The notes under the pieces: model-generated
Databases searched by the model: none
Seen by the model: the letters and a program-made list of their open reading frames with translations, nothing else
Told to the model about the DNA's origin: nothing
Assembly: GCF_900156785.1 (NCBI RefSeq)
Contig: NZ_FTOP01000014.1
Coordinates: 1-64,000, forward strand
Length of the DNA: 64,000 nt
Direction: 5' to 3'
Source of the DNA: Belliella pelovolcani
GTDB lineage: Bacteria; Bacteroidota; Bacteroidia; Cytophagales; Cyclobacteriaceae
Program-made: the position numbers and the translations under genes
Shown here: positions 27,243 to 36,768 of the stretch, piece after piece
Numbering within the stretch: position 1 is the stretch's first letter
Layout of the letters: the number at the start of each line of letters is the position of its first letter

Positions 27243-28637
27243 TTATTTCACGTATCCCAGAGTCTTAAGCATACTCTCACTGGTCTGCTCAGGGGCAAAT
27301 AACCAATGCTTGATGCTACCGTCAGTATCTCTATCGATAATCACATGCTTTGGTGCAGGAATCAGACAATGCTGAATACCACCATATCCCCCAAGTGACT
27401 CCTGATATGCTCCCGTGTGGAAGAAGCCAAGGTATTGTTTTTTACCTTCCTTGGGATTTGGCAGGTAGATATTGAACTGATGCGCTTCAGAATTATAATA
27501 ATCCATGCTATCGCAAGTCAAGCCACCCAAGTTGATATTATGATATTCTTCATCCCAATTATTAATGGCCAGCATGATGTATTTTTGATTCAGTCCCCAG
27601 CTATCAGGTAGCTGTGTGATAAAACTACCATCGATCATGTACCAAAGTTCCTTGTCATTTTGTAGCTTTTCGTCAAGGATAGAATAGAGTACTGCCCCAC
27701 TCTCTCCCACTGTATAGCTGCCAAATTCTGTGAAGATATTGGGTTCGACAGTGTTGTTTTTGGCGCACATCCATTTGATATTTTTGATAATCTGCTCAGC
27801 CATGTACTGATAGTCGTAATCAAAAAACACATTGGTCTTGATCGGCCAACCACCACCGATGTCCATGGTGTCTAGGCTCGGTGCGATTTTTTTGAGGTCT
27901 ACATATTTTTGGATAAATCTCGTCAACTCTGACCAATAATATGCCGTATCCCTGATTCCTGAATTGATAAAAAAGTGTAGCATTTTCAAGCTGACATTTG
28001 GATTATCCTTGATTTTTTCTTCGTATAGGCTCAAGATATCATTGTATCGGACACCCAATCTAGATGTATAAAACCCAAACTTCGGCTCTTCATCAGCAGC
28101 AATCCTGATTCCCACTTGAAAAGGAACCTTGACATGTTCAAGATAATAGTCAATCTCAGTCAGATTATCCAAAACAGGTACGCAATTGACAAAACCATCA
28201 TTGAGCAATTCTGTAATGTATTGCTTATACAACTCCCTTTTGAAACCATTGCAGACGATGTAAGTCTGCTTGGTGATCTTGCCTTGCTCGTACAGACTCC
28301 TCACCAATGGAATATCAAAAGTGGAAGAGGTCTCAATGTGAATGTCATTTTTCAATGCCTCATCCAAGACAAAACTGAAGTGTGAAGATTTGGTACAATA
28401 GCAATAAGTATACTTGCCCTTATAATCATGCTTCTCTATCGCATTGCCAAAGAATGTCTTGGCGTTCTGAATATTCTCTGAAATCTTAGGTAGATAACTC
28501 AGCTTCAGTGGTGTTCCATAAGTTTCAATGATTTCCATCAAATTGACACCATTGAAATGTAGCTCGTTGTTTTCTACTGTAAACTCTTTGGTAGGAAAGT
28601 CAAAAGTCTGTTGGATAAGATCAATGTATTTGTTCAT
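27243..28637 (-). CDS. speA: Arginine decarboxylase (Bacteroidota biosynthetic type)
   Basis: A 464-residue fold-III PLP decarboxylase that makes agmatine from arginine for polyamine synthesis. The barrel motif YTYCYCTKSSHFSFVL holds the PLP lysine; MDIGGGWPIKT is the glycine-rich phosphate-binding motif, and SLGGYGGIQHCL lies near the C terminus. The length fits the short Bacteroidota enzyme, not the 650-residue SpeA of Proteobacteria. Arginase and argS genes lie 4.5 kb and 5.7 kb away. No agmatinase or agmatine deiminase is visible in the window. Confidence 0.85.
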   Translation of the reverse strand: MNKYIDLIQQTFDFPTKEFTVENNELHFNGVNLMEIIETYGTPLKLSYLPKISENIQNAKTFFGNAIEKHDYKGKYTYCYCTKSSHFSFVLDEALKNDIHIETSSTFDIPLVRSLYEQGKITKQTYIVCNGFKRELYKQYITELLNDGFVNCVPVLDNLTEIDYYLEHVKVPFQVGIRIAADEEPKFGFYTSRLGVRYNDILSLYEEKIKDNPNVSLKMLHFFINSGIRDTAYYWSELTRFIQKYVDLKKIAPSLDTMDIGGGWPIKTNVFFDYDYQYMAEQIIKNIKWMCAKNNTVEPNIFTEFGSYTVGESGAVLYSILDEKLQNDKELWYMIDGSFITQLPDSWGLNQKYIMLAINNWDEEYHNINLGGLTCDSMDYYNSEAHQFNIYLPNPKEGKKQYLGFFHTGAYQESLGGYGGIQHCLIPAPKHVIIDRDTDGSIKHWLFAPEQTSESMLKTLGYVK

Positions 28638-28772
28638 TCGCTAGATCAGGTTTGGATAAAATTGAGGCTACAAAATTTGTTTATATTATTCGGAATTCAT
28701 AATAAACAAAGGGAAAATCCCAATGGAACTTCCCCTTCATAACTTCTATTACCCATTATGGTTTACCTCTAT

Positions 28773-29264
28773 TCAACCAAACAATTCACTTTTCAATAGC
28801 GACTGTTCTATTTCAAACGCTCTTTTATTCTCGATCAGTTTTGAGAGGACAGCCTTGAATTTTAATTCCTGATCAAGCTGCCGTTCTAAATATTCCATAT
28901 GAGCAGAGACCTTGGACTCATTAGCTTTGTAGTATTTCAGTGAAAACAATTGTCTCTCTGCCGAATATTCAAGTATAGCTCCTGCTGTATTGCCCAAGCT
29001 GATCAATCCTCTCAACAAGCCTTTGAAACCTTCAAATTGCTCAGACAGCTGAAAATAGACTACTCTAAATGATTTTCTTGCCTCGGGATAATTTGGAAAG
29101 TCAAACCTCCCAACATCTTGGATCTCAAAAAATCTGCACATCTCCATTTGCTCCAATACAAGCTGATTTACTTTTTGAACTGTGGAGGACTTTTGGATCT
29201 GAAACTCCGTCGTGGATCGCTGTGAAGATTGTGCTACTGACATGATTTTGAAATTTTGATACAC
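28773..29264 (-). CDS. Small helical protein of unknown function
   Basis: 163 residues (155 if started at MSVAQ, 29240-side). There is no signal peptide. The sequence is almost wholly helical and charged, with leucine and aromatic positions suggesting a helical bundle (KSSTVQKVNQLVLEQM, SAHMEYLERQLDQELKFKAV, KSELFG at the end). No family recognised. It is divergent from the following TonB receptor gene and has its own spacer. Confidence 0.55.
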   Translation of the reverse strand: MYQNFKIMSVAQSSQRSTTEFQIQKSSTVQKVNQLVLEQMEMCRFFEIQDVGRFDFPNYPEARKSFRVVYFQLSEQFEGFKGLLRGLISLGNTAGAILEYSAERQLFSLKYYKANESKVSAHMEYLERQLDQELKFKAVLSKLIENKRAFEIEQSLLKSELFG

Positions 29265-29318
29265 TTCATGAATAAATAATGCTTCAAATGTAAAGTGAAA
29301 AATTCTATTATCCTAATT

Positions 29319-29347
29319 ACCCTATAAATTTTATAGGGTTTATTTTT
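29319..29347 (+). terminator. Hairpin followed by a T run in the divergent spacer
   Basis: ACCCTATAAATTTTATAGGGT is a perfect palindrome and is followed on the plus strand by TATTTTTTTT. No plus-strand gene lies upstream, so it would end antisense or leader transcription, or act as a folded 5' element for the minus-strand gene at 29264. Role uncertain. Confidence 0.5.
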
Positions 29348-29591
29348 TTTAATGACCCCATCTTGCAACAATTTGTGAAAATACGCCCCATTTCCGCACC
29401 AAAAAACAGGCAAAAACAGCTAAAACTGGCTTGGTACAGTCTTCGATTTAAGAAAAGTGGATTTCACTTTATATCCAAATTATAAACTAAGAAAGAGATG
29501 AATTCAAATAATTCGAAACTTATATGAAGATCATAAAGTGAAGCCAAAATTGATCTTAACTATCCTAAATCTAAACTTAAAATTTCAAGAA

Positions 29592-32500
29592 ATGAAAAAT
29601 TTGATATACCATACATTATCGATTTCATTCTTTTGCCTATTCCTACTTCCCGCTTTATCTATTGCTCAAGGAGTCACCACAGGCAGTATGAGCGGCTTGG
29701 TCAAAGACGACCTCGGAGAACCTTTGCCAGGTGCTACCATTCAAGCCATTCACACCCCCTCAGGTACCCAATACAATATGGTCACGCAGCAGAATGGTAG
29801 ATACACCATCTCAGGTATGAGAACAGGAGGCCCCTATGAAGTGACCGTTTCTTTTATCGGATTTGAACCTAGGGTATTCAAAAATATTTCACTTAGACTA
29901 GGTCAGCGCTATGTGCTCAATGTGGATATGGATGAGGAGGGAATCGAACTTGAAGGAGTACTTATAGAAGGAAGAAAAGACCCTCTACTCAATGATGAAA
30001 AAACAGGGGCTTCCACCACAATTAACCGTGAGGCTATTACCACTATGCCAACACTGAGCAGAAGCGTACAAGATTTCACGAGACTTACACCCCAATCGTC
30101 AGGGGAATCTTTTGCAGGACAAGATCCTAAAGCCATCAATTTTTCTTTAGATGGCAGTGTATTCAATAACTCTTTTGGTCTGACAGGCTCCATCCCTGGC
30201 GCTCCTACAGAATCTACACCGATTTCCTTAGAAGCTATTGAAGAAATACAAGTCAATATTGCACCTTATGATGTCACCCAAGGAGGGTTCACAGGCGCAG
30301 CTATCAATGCCATCACACGCTCTGGAGACAACGAATTTAGGGGCTCGGCATTCATCAACAACAGAAATCAAAGACTTGTAGGAACCAATGCCAGAGGCTC
30401 AGAAGTCGTCACAGAGGATTTCAATGTTCAGCAATATGGATTTAGATTGGGAGGACCAATTATCAAAAACAAGCTATTCTTTTTCGTAAGCGGTGAATCA
30501 GAAAGGCGAAGTGATCCAAATTCACCATTTGTAGCGGCAGCACCCGGTAGGACAGGCGCTAATGTCACTAGAGTCCAACAATCGGATATGGATCAAATGA
30601 GAGGATTTCTGATAGATAATTTTGGATATGATCCGGGAGCTTATGAAGACTATAACCTCCCTACGATTTCTGATAAGTTTTTGCTCAAATTAGATTACAA
30701 TATCAACGACAATCACAAACTGAGTGCTAGATTCAATACACTGCTCTCTTCAAGAGATCGTCCAGTAGCTCGTACGTCCTTAGGTTTTGGTGGTAGAAAT
30801 CAGAATCTTTTTTCGCTCAATTTCCAAAACTCCAATTACCTGCTCAATGACGATATTTATTCTGGAATCGTGGAATTGCAATCAAACTTTGGAGGAAAGT
30901 TTTCCAATGAATTAAGGTTTGGACTGACTTCTAATCGAAACTCAAGAACTTGGGGAGGCGGAGATTTCCCTATGGTAGACATCTTAGAAGGTGGAAGAAA
31001 TTACATGTCATTTGGTACAGATTTGTTATCTCCTAATAGAGGCCTAGACTCTGACACTTGGCAGTTTCAAAACAATTTTACTGCATATCTGAATAATCAT
31101 ACCATCACAGCAGGTGTCAATTTTGAATATTTTAATTTCAGATACACATTCACTCCTACCTATTTTGGACACTATGTATACAACTCCCTAGATGACTTCT
31201 ACAGGGATGTTGCAGGCGAGGAGGTTGAACTCAGGAGATTTCAGAGACAATTTTCCGCACTACCCGATGGAAGTGTCCCCACTGCTGTCACCCAAGCCTA
31301 TATAGCAAGTGCTTATGTTCAGGATGAAATTAACGTTACTGACAATTTGAAAGTGACCTTGGGTCTGCGATTGGATGTGCCTTTTTATGGTCAGACTGCG
31401 GAGCGAAATCTTCAAGTTGAAAATCTCAACTTCCAAAAACCCAATGGAGAACCAATCAGCATTAGGACAGACAGGCTTCCTGAGCCACAATTCATGTGGA
31501 GTCCGAGATTTGGATTCAATTGGGATGTCCTTGGAGATAGAAGCTTTCAGGTGAGAGGTGGATCAGGTTTATTTTCTGGTCGACCTATCTATGTGAATAT
31601 CTCTAATATGGTCAATACCAATGGCGTTCTACAAGGACAAATCCGTGAAGACAATACCACCAACTTTCCTTTCAATCCTGATGTGAATGCGTACATCCCT
31701 AGCAATGGAGGAGCTCCTGAAACCTATGATCTTGCTTATATTGATCCTGGGTTCAGAAATCCTCAGGTTTGGCGAACAAACATTGGGATTGACAAGGAAC
31801 TCTTTGGTGGCATCATCGGTACCTTCGAAGGCATTTACTCACAACAGGTCAGTGATTTGCTTTTTTATGATTCCAATCTAAGACCATCTTCCAGAAATCT
31901 TGCAGGCCCTGACAATAGACCTCTTTATGGCTTTGGAGATGAAGAAAACCGATTAAATCAAAACATCACCAATGCAGTGGTTCTTGACAACACAAACCAA
32001 GGTTATGCATACAGCTTGACATTTCAACTTCAAAAAAACTTCTATAATGGGCTTCATGCCATGGCAGCATATAACTATGCAGTTGCCAAAAACATGGTGG
32101 ATGGCAATACACAACACTTTCTATCCTATGAAAATATCGCTGCTGTGAGAGGAAGCAATTACCCAGACTTAGGATTCTCACTAGATGACCAGCGTCATAG
32201 ATTAATCAGTTCTATGGGATACAGAAAAGAATACAAAGACAAGTTTGCTAGTTCTATTTCGATCTTTTATGAATTGAGAAACCAAGGTGTTGCATCCTAT
32301 GTGTACAATACTGATATCAATGGGGATTTGATTGTGGGTAATGACCTGTTATTTGTTCCAACAGCGAGTCAATTAGCAGAAATGCAATTCGAACCATTGA
32401 CGATCAATGGGTCTACATTCAGCGCAAGCGACCAGAGAGCTGCATTCAATCAATTCATTGAGCAAGACCCTCATTTGAGTACGCGAAGAGGAATGTATGC

Positions 32501-32834
32501 AGTCAGAAATGGGGTTCAGTTTCCTGTTGTAGGAAGATTAGACCTTTCATTTATGCAGGAGTTCTTTGTCAATATCAATGGCAAAAGAAACACCTTACAA
32601 GTTAGAGCTGATATCTTTAATTTCACCAATATGATCAATAACAATTGGGGAGTTGGGCAAATCATTACCAATGAAACACCAATAGGAATCGTAAATATTG
32701 ACCCTGTTACGAATGTACCTACATACCAATTAAACCCTTCTAGTCAAACCTTAGAATTAGAAAGCTTTACTCGGACTGCAAACATCGGTGATGTATGGCA
32801 GATGCAACTAGGACTACGATACATCTTCAATTGA
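29592..32834 (+). CDS. Oar-like TonB-dependent receptor
   Basis: Start at ATG 29592 (MKNLIYHTL, then a signal peptide ending SIAQG); an upstream ATG at 29538 adds 18 residues that spoil the signal. The order is a carboxypeptidase regulatory domain (GSMSGLVKDDLGEPLPGATI..., residues about 27-110), a plug (GKDPLLND... to IEEIQVNIAPYDVTQGGFTGAAINAITRSG) and a very long barrel. This matches the Oar/OmpA-related subgroup of about 1,080 residues. The plug has a characteristic GxxPGAPTEST segment. Ligand unknown; no SusD partner is adjacent. Confidence 0.88.
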   Translation: MKNLIYHTLSISFFCLFLLPALSIAQGVTTGSMSGLVKDDLGEPLPGATIQAIHTPSGTQYNMVTQQNGRYTISGMRTGGPYEVTVSFIGFEPRVFKNISLRLGQRYVLNVDMDEEGIELEGVLIEGRKDPLLNDEKTGASTTINREAITTMPTLSRSVQDFTRLTPQSSGESFAGQDPKAINFSLDGSVFNNSFGLTGSIPGAPTESTPISLEAIEEIQVNIAPYDVTQGGFTGAAINAITRSGDNEFRGSAFINNRNQRLVGTNARGSEVVTEDFNVQQYGFRLGGPIIKNKLFFFVSGESERRSDPNSPFVAAAPGRTGANVTRVQQSDMDQMRGFLIDNFGYDPGAYEDYNLPTISDKFLLKLDYNINDNHKLSARFNTLLSSRDRPVARTSLGFGGRNQNLFSLNFQNSNYLLNDDIYSGIVELQSNFGGKFSNELRFGLTSNRNSRTWGGGDFPMVDILEGGRNYMSFGTDLLSPNRGLDSDTWQFQNNFTAYLNNHTITAGVNFEYFNFRYTFTPTYFGHYVYNSLDDFYRDVAGEEVELRRFQRQFSALPDGSVPTAVTQAYIASAYVQDEINVTDNLKVTLGLRLDVPFYGQTAERNLQVENLNFQKPNGEPISIRTDRLPEPQFMWSPRFGFNWDVLGDRSFQVRGGSGLFSGRPIYVNISNMVNTNGVLQGQIREDNTTNFPFNPDVNAYIPSNGGAPETYDLAYIDPGFRNPQVWRTNIGIDKELFGGIIGTFEGIYSQQVSDLLFYDSNLRPSSRNLAGPDNRPLYGFGDEENRLNQNITNAVVLDNTNQGYAYSLTFQLQKNFYNGLHAMAAYNYAVAKNMVDGNTQHFLSYENIAAVRGSNYPDLGFSLDDQRHRLISSMGYRKEYKDKFASSISIFYELRNQGVASYVYNTDINGDLIVGNDLLFVPTASQLAEMQFEPLTINGSTFSASDQRAAFNQFIEQDPHLSTRRGMYAVRNGVQFPVVGRLDLSFMQEFFVNINGKRNTLQVRADIFNFTNMINNNWGVGQIITNETPIGIVNIDPVTNVPTYQLNPSSQTLELESFTRTANIGDVWQMQLGLRYIFN

Positions 32835-33124
32835 TAACCGTGTATGACAATGCAGTAAACCCTTTATAATTAGTGATTTGCTCTAAGTAGAGGTCATAGT
32901 TATATTTTTATTTATAACTTATAGTTGGCGCTATTCGACCCCTACATTTTTTTCTTTCTTTGTTTTGATTTTCTCTTCAAACCTACCTTCTACTGCCAAA
33001 AATCAAGTTTGAATTTACTTTTCATCCTAGTTCAAAAATGATAATCTTGCCAATTTTGACTACTTTTGCCGAGCTCAAGCAAGAGCTTTCAGAATACAGA
33101 CCCATTATTATCAATTACCCTTTT

Positions 33125-34075
33125 ATGAGAAAAATCAAATTAGTAGAAGTTCGCTCTGAGATCGCGGCAGGAACCAGGGGTGCCAGCCTAGGCATTGATG
33201 CGCTTAAAATTGCGAGTTTGGATAAGAAGTCTAATTTTTTCACCAAGTTTGATCCTATCAATGTCCCTGATGCCAATAATTACCTTTGGAAAGGTAATAA
33301 GCATCCACACGCCAAATACATTGATGGCGTATATCAGGTTCTGAAAAATGTCTACAGTACAGTAGAATCTCTAAGATTAGAAAAAAAATTTCCAATCGTA
33401 TTAGCGGGAGACCATTCCACCGCAGCAGGTACGATCATGGGGATCAAATCAGCCAACCCTGATAAAAAACTTGGTGTGATTTGGATAGATGCTCATGCTG
33501 ATTTACACACACCTTATACCACACCTTCTGGCAATATGCATGGAATGCCCCTAGCGATGTGTATCCATACTGATAATCTGGATTGTCAAGTCAATGAACC
33601 TGCAGAAGACACTTTACAATACTGGGAAAAAATCAAAAATATAGGAGGCGAACACCCAAAAATCAATCCAGAGGATATCGTATTTATATCAGTAAGAGAT
33701 ACTGAGGAACCAGAAGATCATTTGATCAATAAATACGGCATCAGGAATTTCACTACCGAAGAAGTGAGAGAAAAAGGCGTAGCAAATATTGCACAACAAG
33801 CATTAGAGGTATTGAAAGATTGTGATCAAATATATATCTCCTTCGACGTAGACAGCATGGACAGCTCTATATCTGTGGGTACAGGCACCCCTGTTCCAAA
33901 TGGACTGACTGTGGAGGAAGCTATTCAACTCAATGCAGAATTGATCAAAGACAAGAGGGTATGCTGCTGGGAGATCGTCGAAGTAAATCCAACCCTAGAT
34001 ACAGAAAATCTAATGGCCGAAAACGCCTTCGAAGTCCTAGAAGCCACCACCACATCACTGGTTGAAAACTTCTAA
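33125..34075 (+). CDS. rocF: Arginase / ureohydrolase family enzyme
   Basis: 316 residues from ATG 33125 (MRKIKLVEVRSE); the in-frame ATG at 33038 would add 29 residues unlike the family. The binuclear manganese motifs are GDHST, IDAHADLHTP and SFDVDSMDSS, and the VEVNP block near the C terminus (EIVEVNPTLD) is typical. Arginase makes ornithine and urea from arginine. Agmatinase or formimidoylglutamase are alternatives, but the SFDVD...S and DAHADLHT forms favour arginase. Located between the TonB receptor and argS. Confidence 0.8.
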   Translation: MRKIKLVEVRSEIAAGTRGASLGIDALKIASLDKKSNFFTKFDPINVPDANNYLWKGNKHPHAKYIDGVYQVLKNVYSTVESLRLEKKFPIVLAGDHSTAAGTIMGIKSANPDKKLGVIWIDAHADLHTPYTTPSGNMHGMPLAMCIHTDNLDCQVNEPAEDTLQYWEKIKNIGGEHPKINPEDIVFISVRDTEEPEDHLINKYGIRNFTTEEVREKGVANIAQQALEVLKDCDQIYISFDVDSMDSSISVGTGTPVPNGLTVEEAIQLNAELIKDKRVCCWEIVEVNPTLDTENLMAENAFEVLEATTTSLVENF

Positions 34076-34109
34076 GATATTTAAAAAAACCGCAGTTCAA
34101 TATTGATTT

Positions 34110-34303
34110 AAAATGTTAAACCGCCGTGAATCACAAAGAATACGCACAGAATCGTCTCCGAGAACCCTTGCGCCCTCTGTGGTTAAAAAAATAATATACC
34201 GCGGTTAATGTTGAAAAAATAAAAAACCGCAGTGAAACGCAGAGATCACGCAGAGATAATATTCCGTGAATCCATGCGCTCTCTGTGGTTAAAAATGTAA
34301 AAT
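34110..34303. repeat. Two copies of a palindromic repeat (CCGCAGTGAA... / ...CTCTGTGGTTAAAA)
   Basis: Copy 1 lies at about 34118-34190 and copy 2 at about 34221-34293. Each starts ACCGC[AC]GTGAA and ends with CTCTGTGGTTAAAA, and the end is partly complementary to the start through the AACCGC(A)G / CTGTGGTT pairing. Internal GCAGAG repeats give a further stem. This resembles widespread short dispersed repeats of Bacteroidota and other phyla. It fills the spacer before argS. Confidence 0.75.
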
Positions 34304-34306
34304 AAA

Positions 34307-36094
34307 ATGTACTTAGAACAACAGATTATTTCAGCGATCCAACAAGGTTTCAAAGTGCTCTTTGATCATGAAGTAGGTATAGAAGACCTAGGACTTCAGC
34401 CTACGCGAAAAGAGTTTGAAGGAACCTATACTTTTGTCATGTTTCCTTTCTTGAAAGTGACCAAAATGGCTCCTGAGGCTAGTGGTTCCAAACTGGGCGA
34501 ATATTTGGTAGCGCAATCCGATGTTGTAACGGGCTTCAACGTGGTCAAAGGCTTTCTTAATCTTTCAGTCAGCGAGACATCCTGGATAGGAATATTCGAA
34601 AAGCTTTATAGCAATCCATCCCTAGGTCAACTCCCTTCCAATGGCCAAAAGGTAATGGTGGAGTACTCCTCACCAAATACCAACAAACCCCTCCACCTTG
34701 GGCACTTGAGAAATAATTTCCTAGGCTTTTCTGTATCAGAGATCCTCAAAGCCAATGGCTATGAAGTGACCAAAGCTAACCTAGTCAATGATCGGGGTAT
34801 ACATATCTGTAAATCCATGGTGGCATACCAACACTTTGGAAATGGTGAGACACCTACATCCTCCGGACTCAAAGGAGATCACTTGGCAGGCAAATATTAT
34901 GTGATTTTTGACAAAGAATACAAAAAGCAGATTGCTGAACTTGTTGACCAAGGTCTATCAGAAGAAGATGCTAAAAAACAGGCACCTCTATTGGTAGAAG
35001 CTCAAGATATGCTTCGCAAATGGGAAGCAAATGACACTGAAGTAGTGGCACTTTGGAAGCAAATGAATGAATGGGTTTATGCAGGATTTGACGCCACTTA
35101 CAAAAAGATGGGCGTGGACTTCGACAAGTTTTACTTTGAATCAGATACCTACCTATTAGGAAAAGACATTGTAGAAGAAGGCTTATCCAAAGGAGTGTTT
35201 TTCAAAAAAGAAAACGGATCGGTATGGGTTGATCTGAGTGCAGAAGGCTTGGACGAAAAACTCGTCCTAAGGGGAGATGGTACATCTGTTTACATTACCC
35301 AAGACATGGGTACCTGCGATCTGAAATTCAATGATTTTGGATTTGATAAGTCAATCTATGTAGTAGGAAATGAGCAAGATTATCATTTCGATGTCCTATT
35401 CAAAATCATGCGCAAACTTGGACGACCTTACGATGATGGTCTTTACCATCTCTCCTACGGTATGGTAGACCTACCTACTGGTAAGATGAAATCTCGTGAA
35501 GGTACTGTAGTAGATGCAGATGACTTGATGAGTGAAATGATCGAGACCGCAGAAACACACACCAAGGAACTAGGTAAAATCGAAGGTTTTTCCACTGAAG
35601 AGGCAAATGCACTTTATGAAACACTTGGTTTGGGTGCTTTGAAGTATTTCCTTCTTAAGGTAGATCCAAAAAAACGCATGCTATTCAATCCAAAGGAATC
35701 CATTGAATTTCAAGGCAACACAGGCCCATTTATTCAATATTCCCATGCAAGGATCGCATCTATCTTAAGAAAAGCAGAGCAAATTGGCGTGGATTACCAG
35801 CATGGGTTTGCAGGTATAGACCATTTGGAAGATGCTGAAAGGGATCTGATAATCATTCTCAATGATTTTGAGAAGAAAATCAGACAAGCAGGAGATGAAT
35901 TCTCCCCAGCGCTACTTGCTCAATATCTCTTTGACCTAGCCAAAGAATACAACCGATTCTACGCAGATCTTTCGATCTTCAATGAATCTGACAATAAGGT
36001 TCAAGCCTTCAGAGTGGCACTATCATCGCTCACAGCGAAAACAATCAAGTCAGGAATGAAGTTATTGGGTATAAATGTCCCAGATAGAATGTAA
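34307..36094 (+). CDS. argS: Arginine--tRNA ligase
   Basis: ArgRS charges tRNA-Arg. A 595-residue class I synthetase. An N-terminal Add1 domain is followed by the HIGH-type motif (PLHLGHLRNN, about residues 128-137) and the KMSKS-like KMKSREG motif in the middle (about residue 395). A helical anticodon-binding domain with a C-terminal end in INVPDRM follows. Normal length. The end overlaps the frame of the next gene, whose true start lies 5 bases after the stop. Confidence 0.95.
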   Translation: MYLEQQIISAIQQGFKVLFDHEVGIEDLGLQPTRKEFEGTYTFVMFPFLKVTKMAPEASGSKLGEYLVAQSDVVTGFNVVKGFLNLSVSETSWIGIFEKLYSNPSLGQLPSNGQKVMVEYSSPNTNKPLHLGHLRNNFLGFSVSEILKANGYEVTKANLVNDRGIHICKSMVAYQHFGNGETPTSSGLKGDHLAGKYYVIFDKEYKKQIAELVDQGLSEEDAKKQAPLLVEAQDMLRKWEANDTEVVALWKQMNEWVYAGFDATYKKMGVDFDKFYFESDTYLLGKDIVEEGLSKGVFFKKENGSVWVDLSAEGLDEKLVLRGDGTSVYITQDMGTCDLKFNDFGFDKSIYVVGNEQDYHFDVLFKIMRKLGRPYDDGLYHLSYGMVDLPTGKMKSREGTVVDADDLMSEMIETAETHTKELGKIEGFSTEEANALYETLGLGALKYFLLKVDPKKRMLFNPKESIEFQGNTGPFIQYSHARIASILRKAEQIGVDYQHGFAGIDHLEDAERDLIIILNDFEKKIRQAGDEFSPALLAQYLFDLAKEYNRFYADLSIFNESDNKVQAFRVALSSLTAKTIKSGMKLLGINVPDRM

Positions 36095-36098
36095 TCCT

Positions 36099-36686
36099 AT
36101 GAAAAAATTATTAGCAATTTTCGTTTTCATTGCTTTTGCTTGTACCTCAAGTGTACAAAAGCCTGAAAAAAATAATGAATCTAAAGTCACTCTCGAACAA
36201 ATGCTCATGGAAAAGTCAATTTATGATTTCACATTGAATGACATTGATGGTAATCCCGTTGATTTTGGTCAATTCAAAGGAAAAAAATTATTGTTGGTCA
36301 ATGTAGCTTCCAAGTGTGGATACACGCCCCAGTATGCTGACCTTCAGAAGCTCAATGAAGAATATGGTGATCAAGTGGTAATCTTAGGCTTTCCAGCTAA
36401 CAACTTTGGTGGTCAAGAGCCAGGAACCAATGAAGATATCAAGCAGTTTTGCTCTGCCAATTATGGTGTAACATTCCAAATGTTCGATAAAATATCTGTA
36501 AAAGGAGCAGACAAGCACCCGCTTTATAGATGGCTATCAGATAAGGACCTCAATGGTTGGAATGACAAAGAACCTTCTTGGAACTTTTGTAAATACTTCA
36601 TCGATGAAAATGGTGAATTGAAAAAATTCTTCCCTTCATCTGTCAATCCAATGGATGACGAAATCATTCAATTGATCAAAGCTTAA
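36099..36686 (+). CDS. Glutathione peroxidase family lipoprotein
   Basis: 195 residues from ATG 36099 (MKKLLAIFVFIAFAC, lipobox Cys15). The family motif VASKCGYTPQY contains the peroxidatic cysteine in place of selenocysteine. FPANNFGGQEPG holds the Gln, and EPSWNFCKYF contains the Trp-Asn. Such enzymes usually use thioredoxin rather than glutathione. As a lipoprotein it would act in the periplasm or at the outer membrane. The start is preferred over 36075 because the signal begins there. Confidence 0.9.
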   Translation: MKKLLAIFVFIAFACTSSVQKPEKNNESKVTLEQMLMEKSIYDFTLNDIDGNPVDFGQFKGKKLLLVNVASKCGYTPQYADLQKLNEEYGDQVVILGFPANNFGGQEPGTNEDIKQFCSANYGVTFQMFDKISVKGADKHPLYRWLSDKDLNGWNDKEPSWNFCKYFIDENGELKKFFPSSVNPMDDEIIQLIKA

Positions 36687-36705
36687 TCAAATACGTTTTT
36701 TCACC

Positions 36706-36740
36706 AAAGACCTGTTTTCCATCCGAAGACAGGTCTTTTT
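36706..36740 (+). terminator. Intrinsic terminator of the glutathione peroxidase gene
   Basis: AAAGACCTGT and ACAGGTCTTT form a ten-base stem with T residues following, 20 bases after the stop. Confidence 0.85.
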
Positions 36741-36768
36741 ATTACCTTAGCGGAAAAATTTTACAACC

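Noticed and set aside
33038-33124. A 29-codon N-terminal extension of the arginase gene
   Set aside because: The extension does not resemble ureohydrolases; MRKIKLVEVRSE at 33125 is the natural start.
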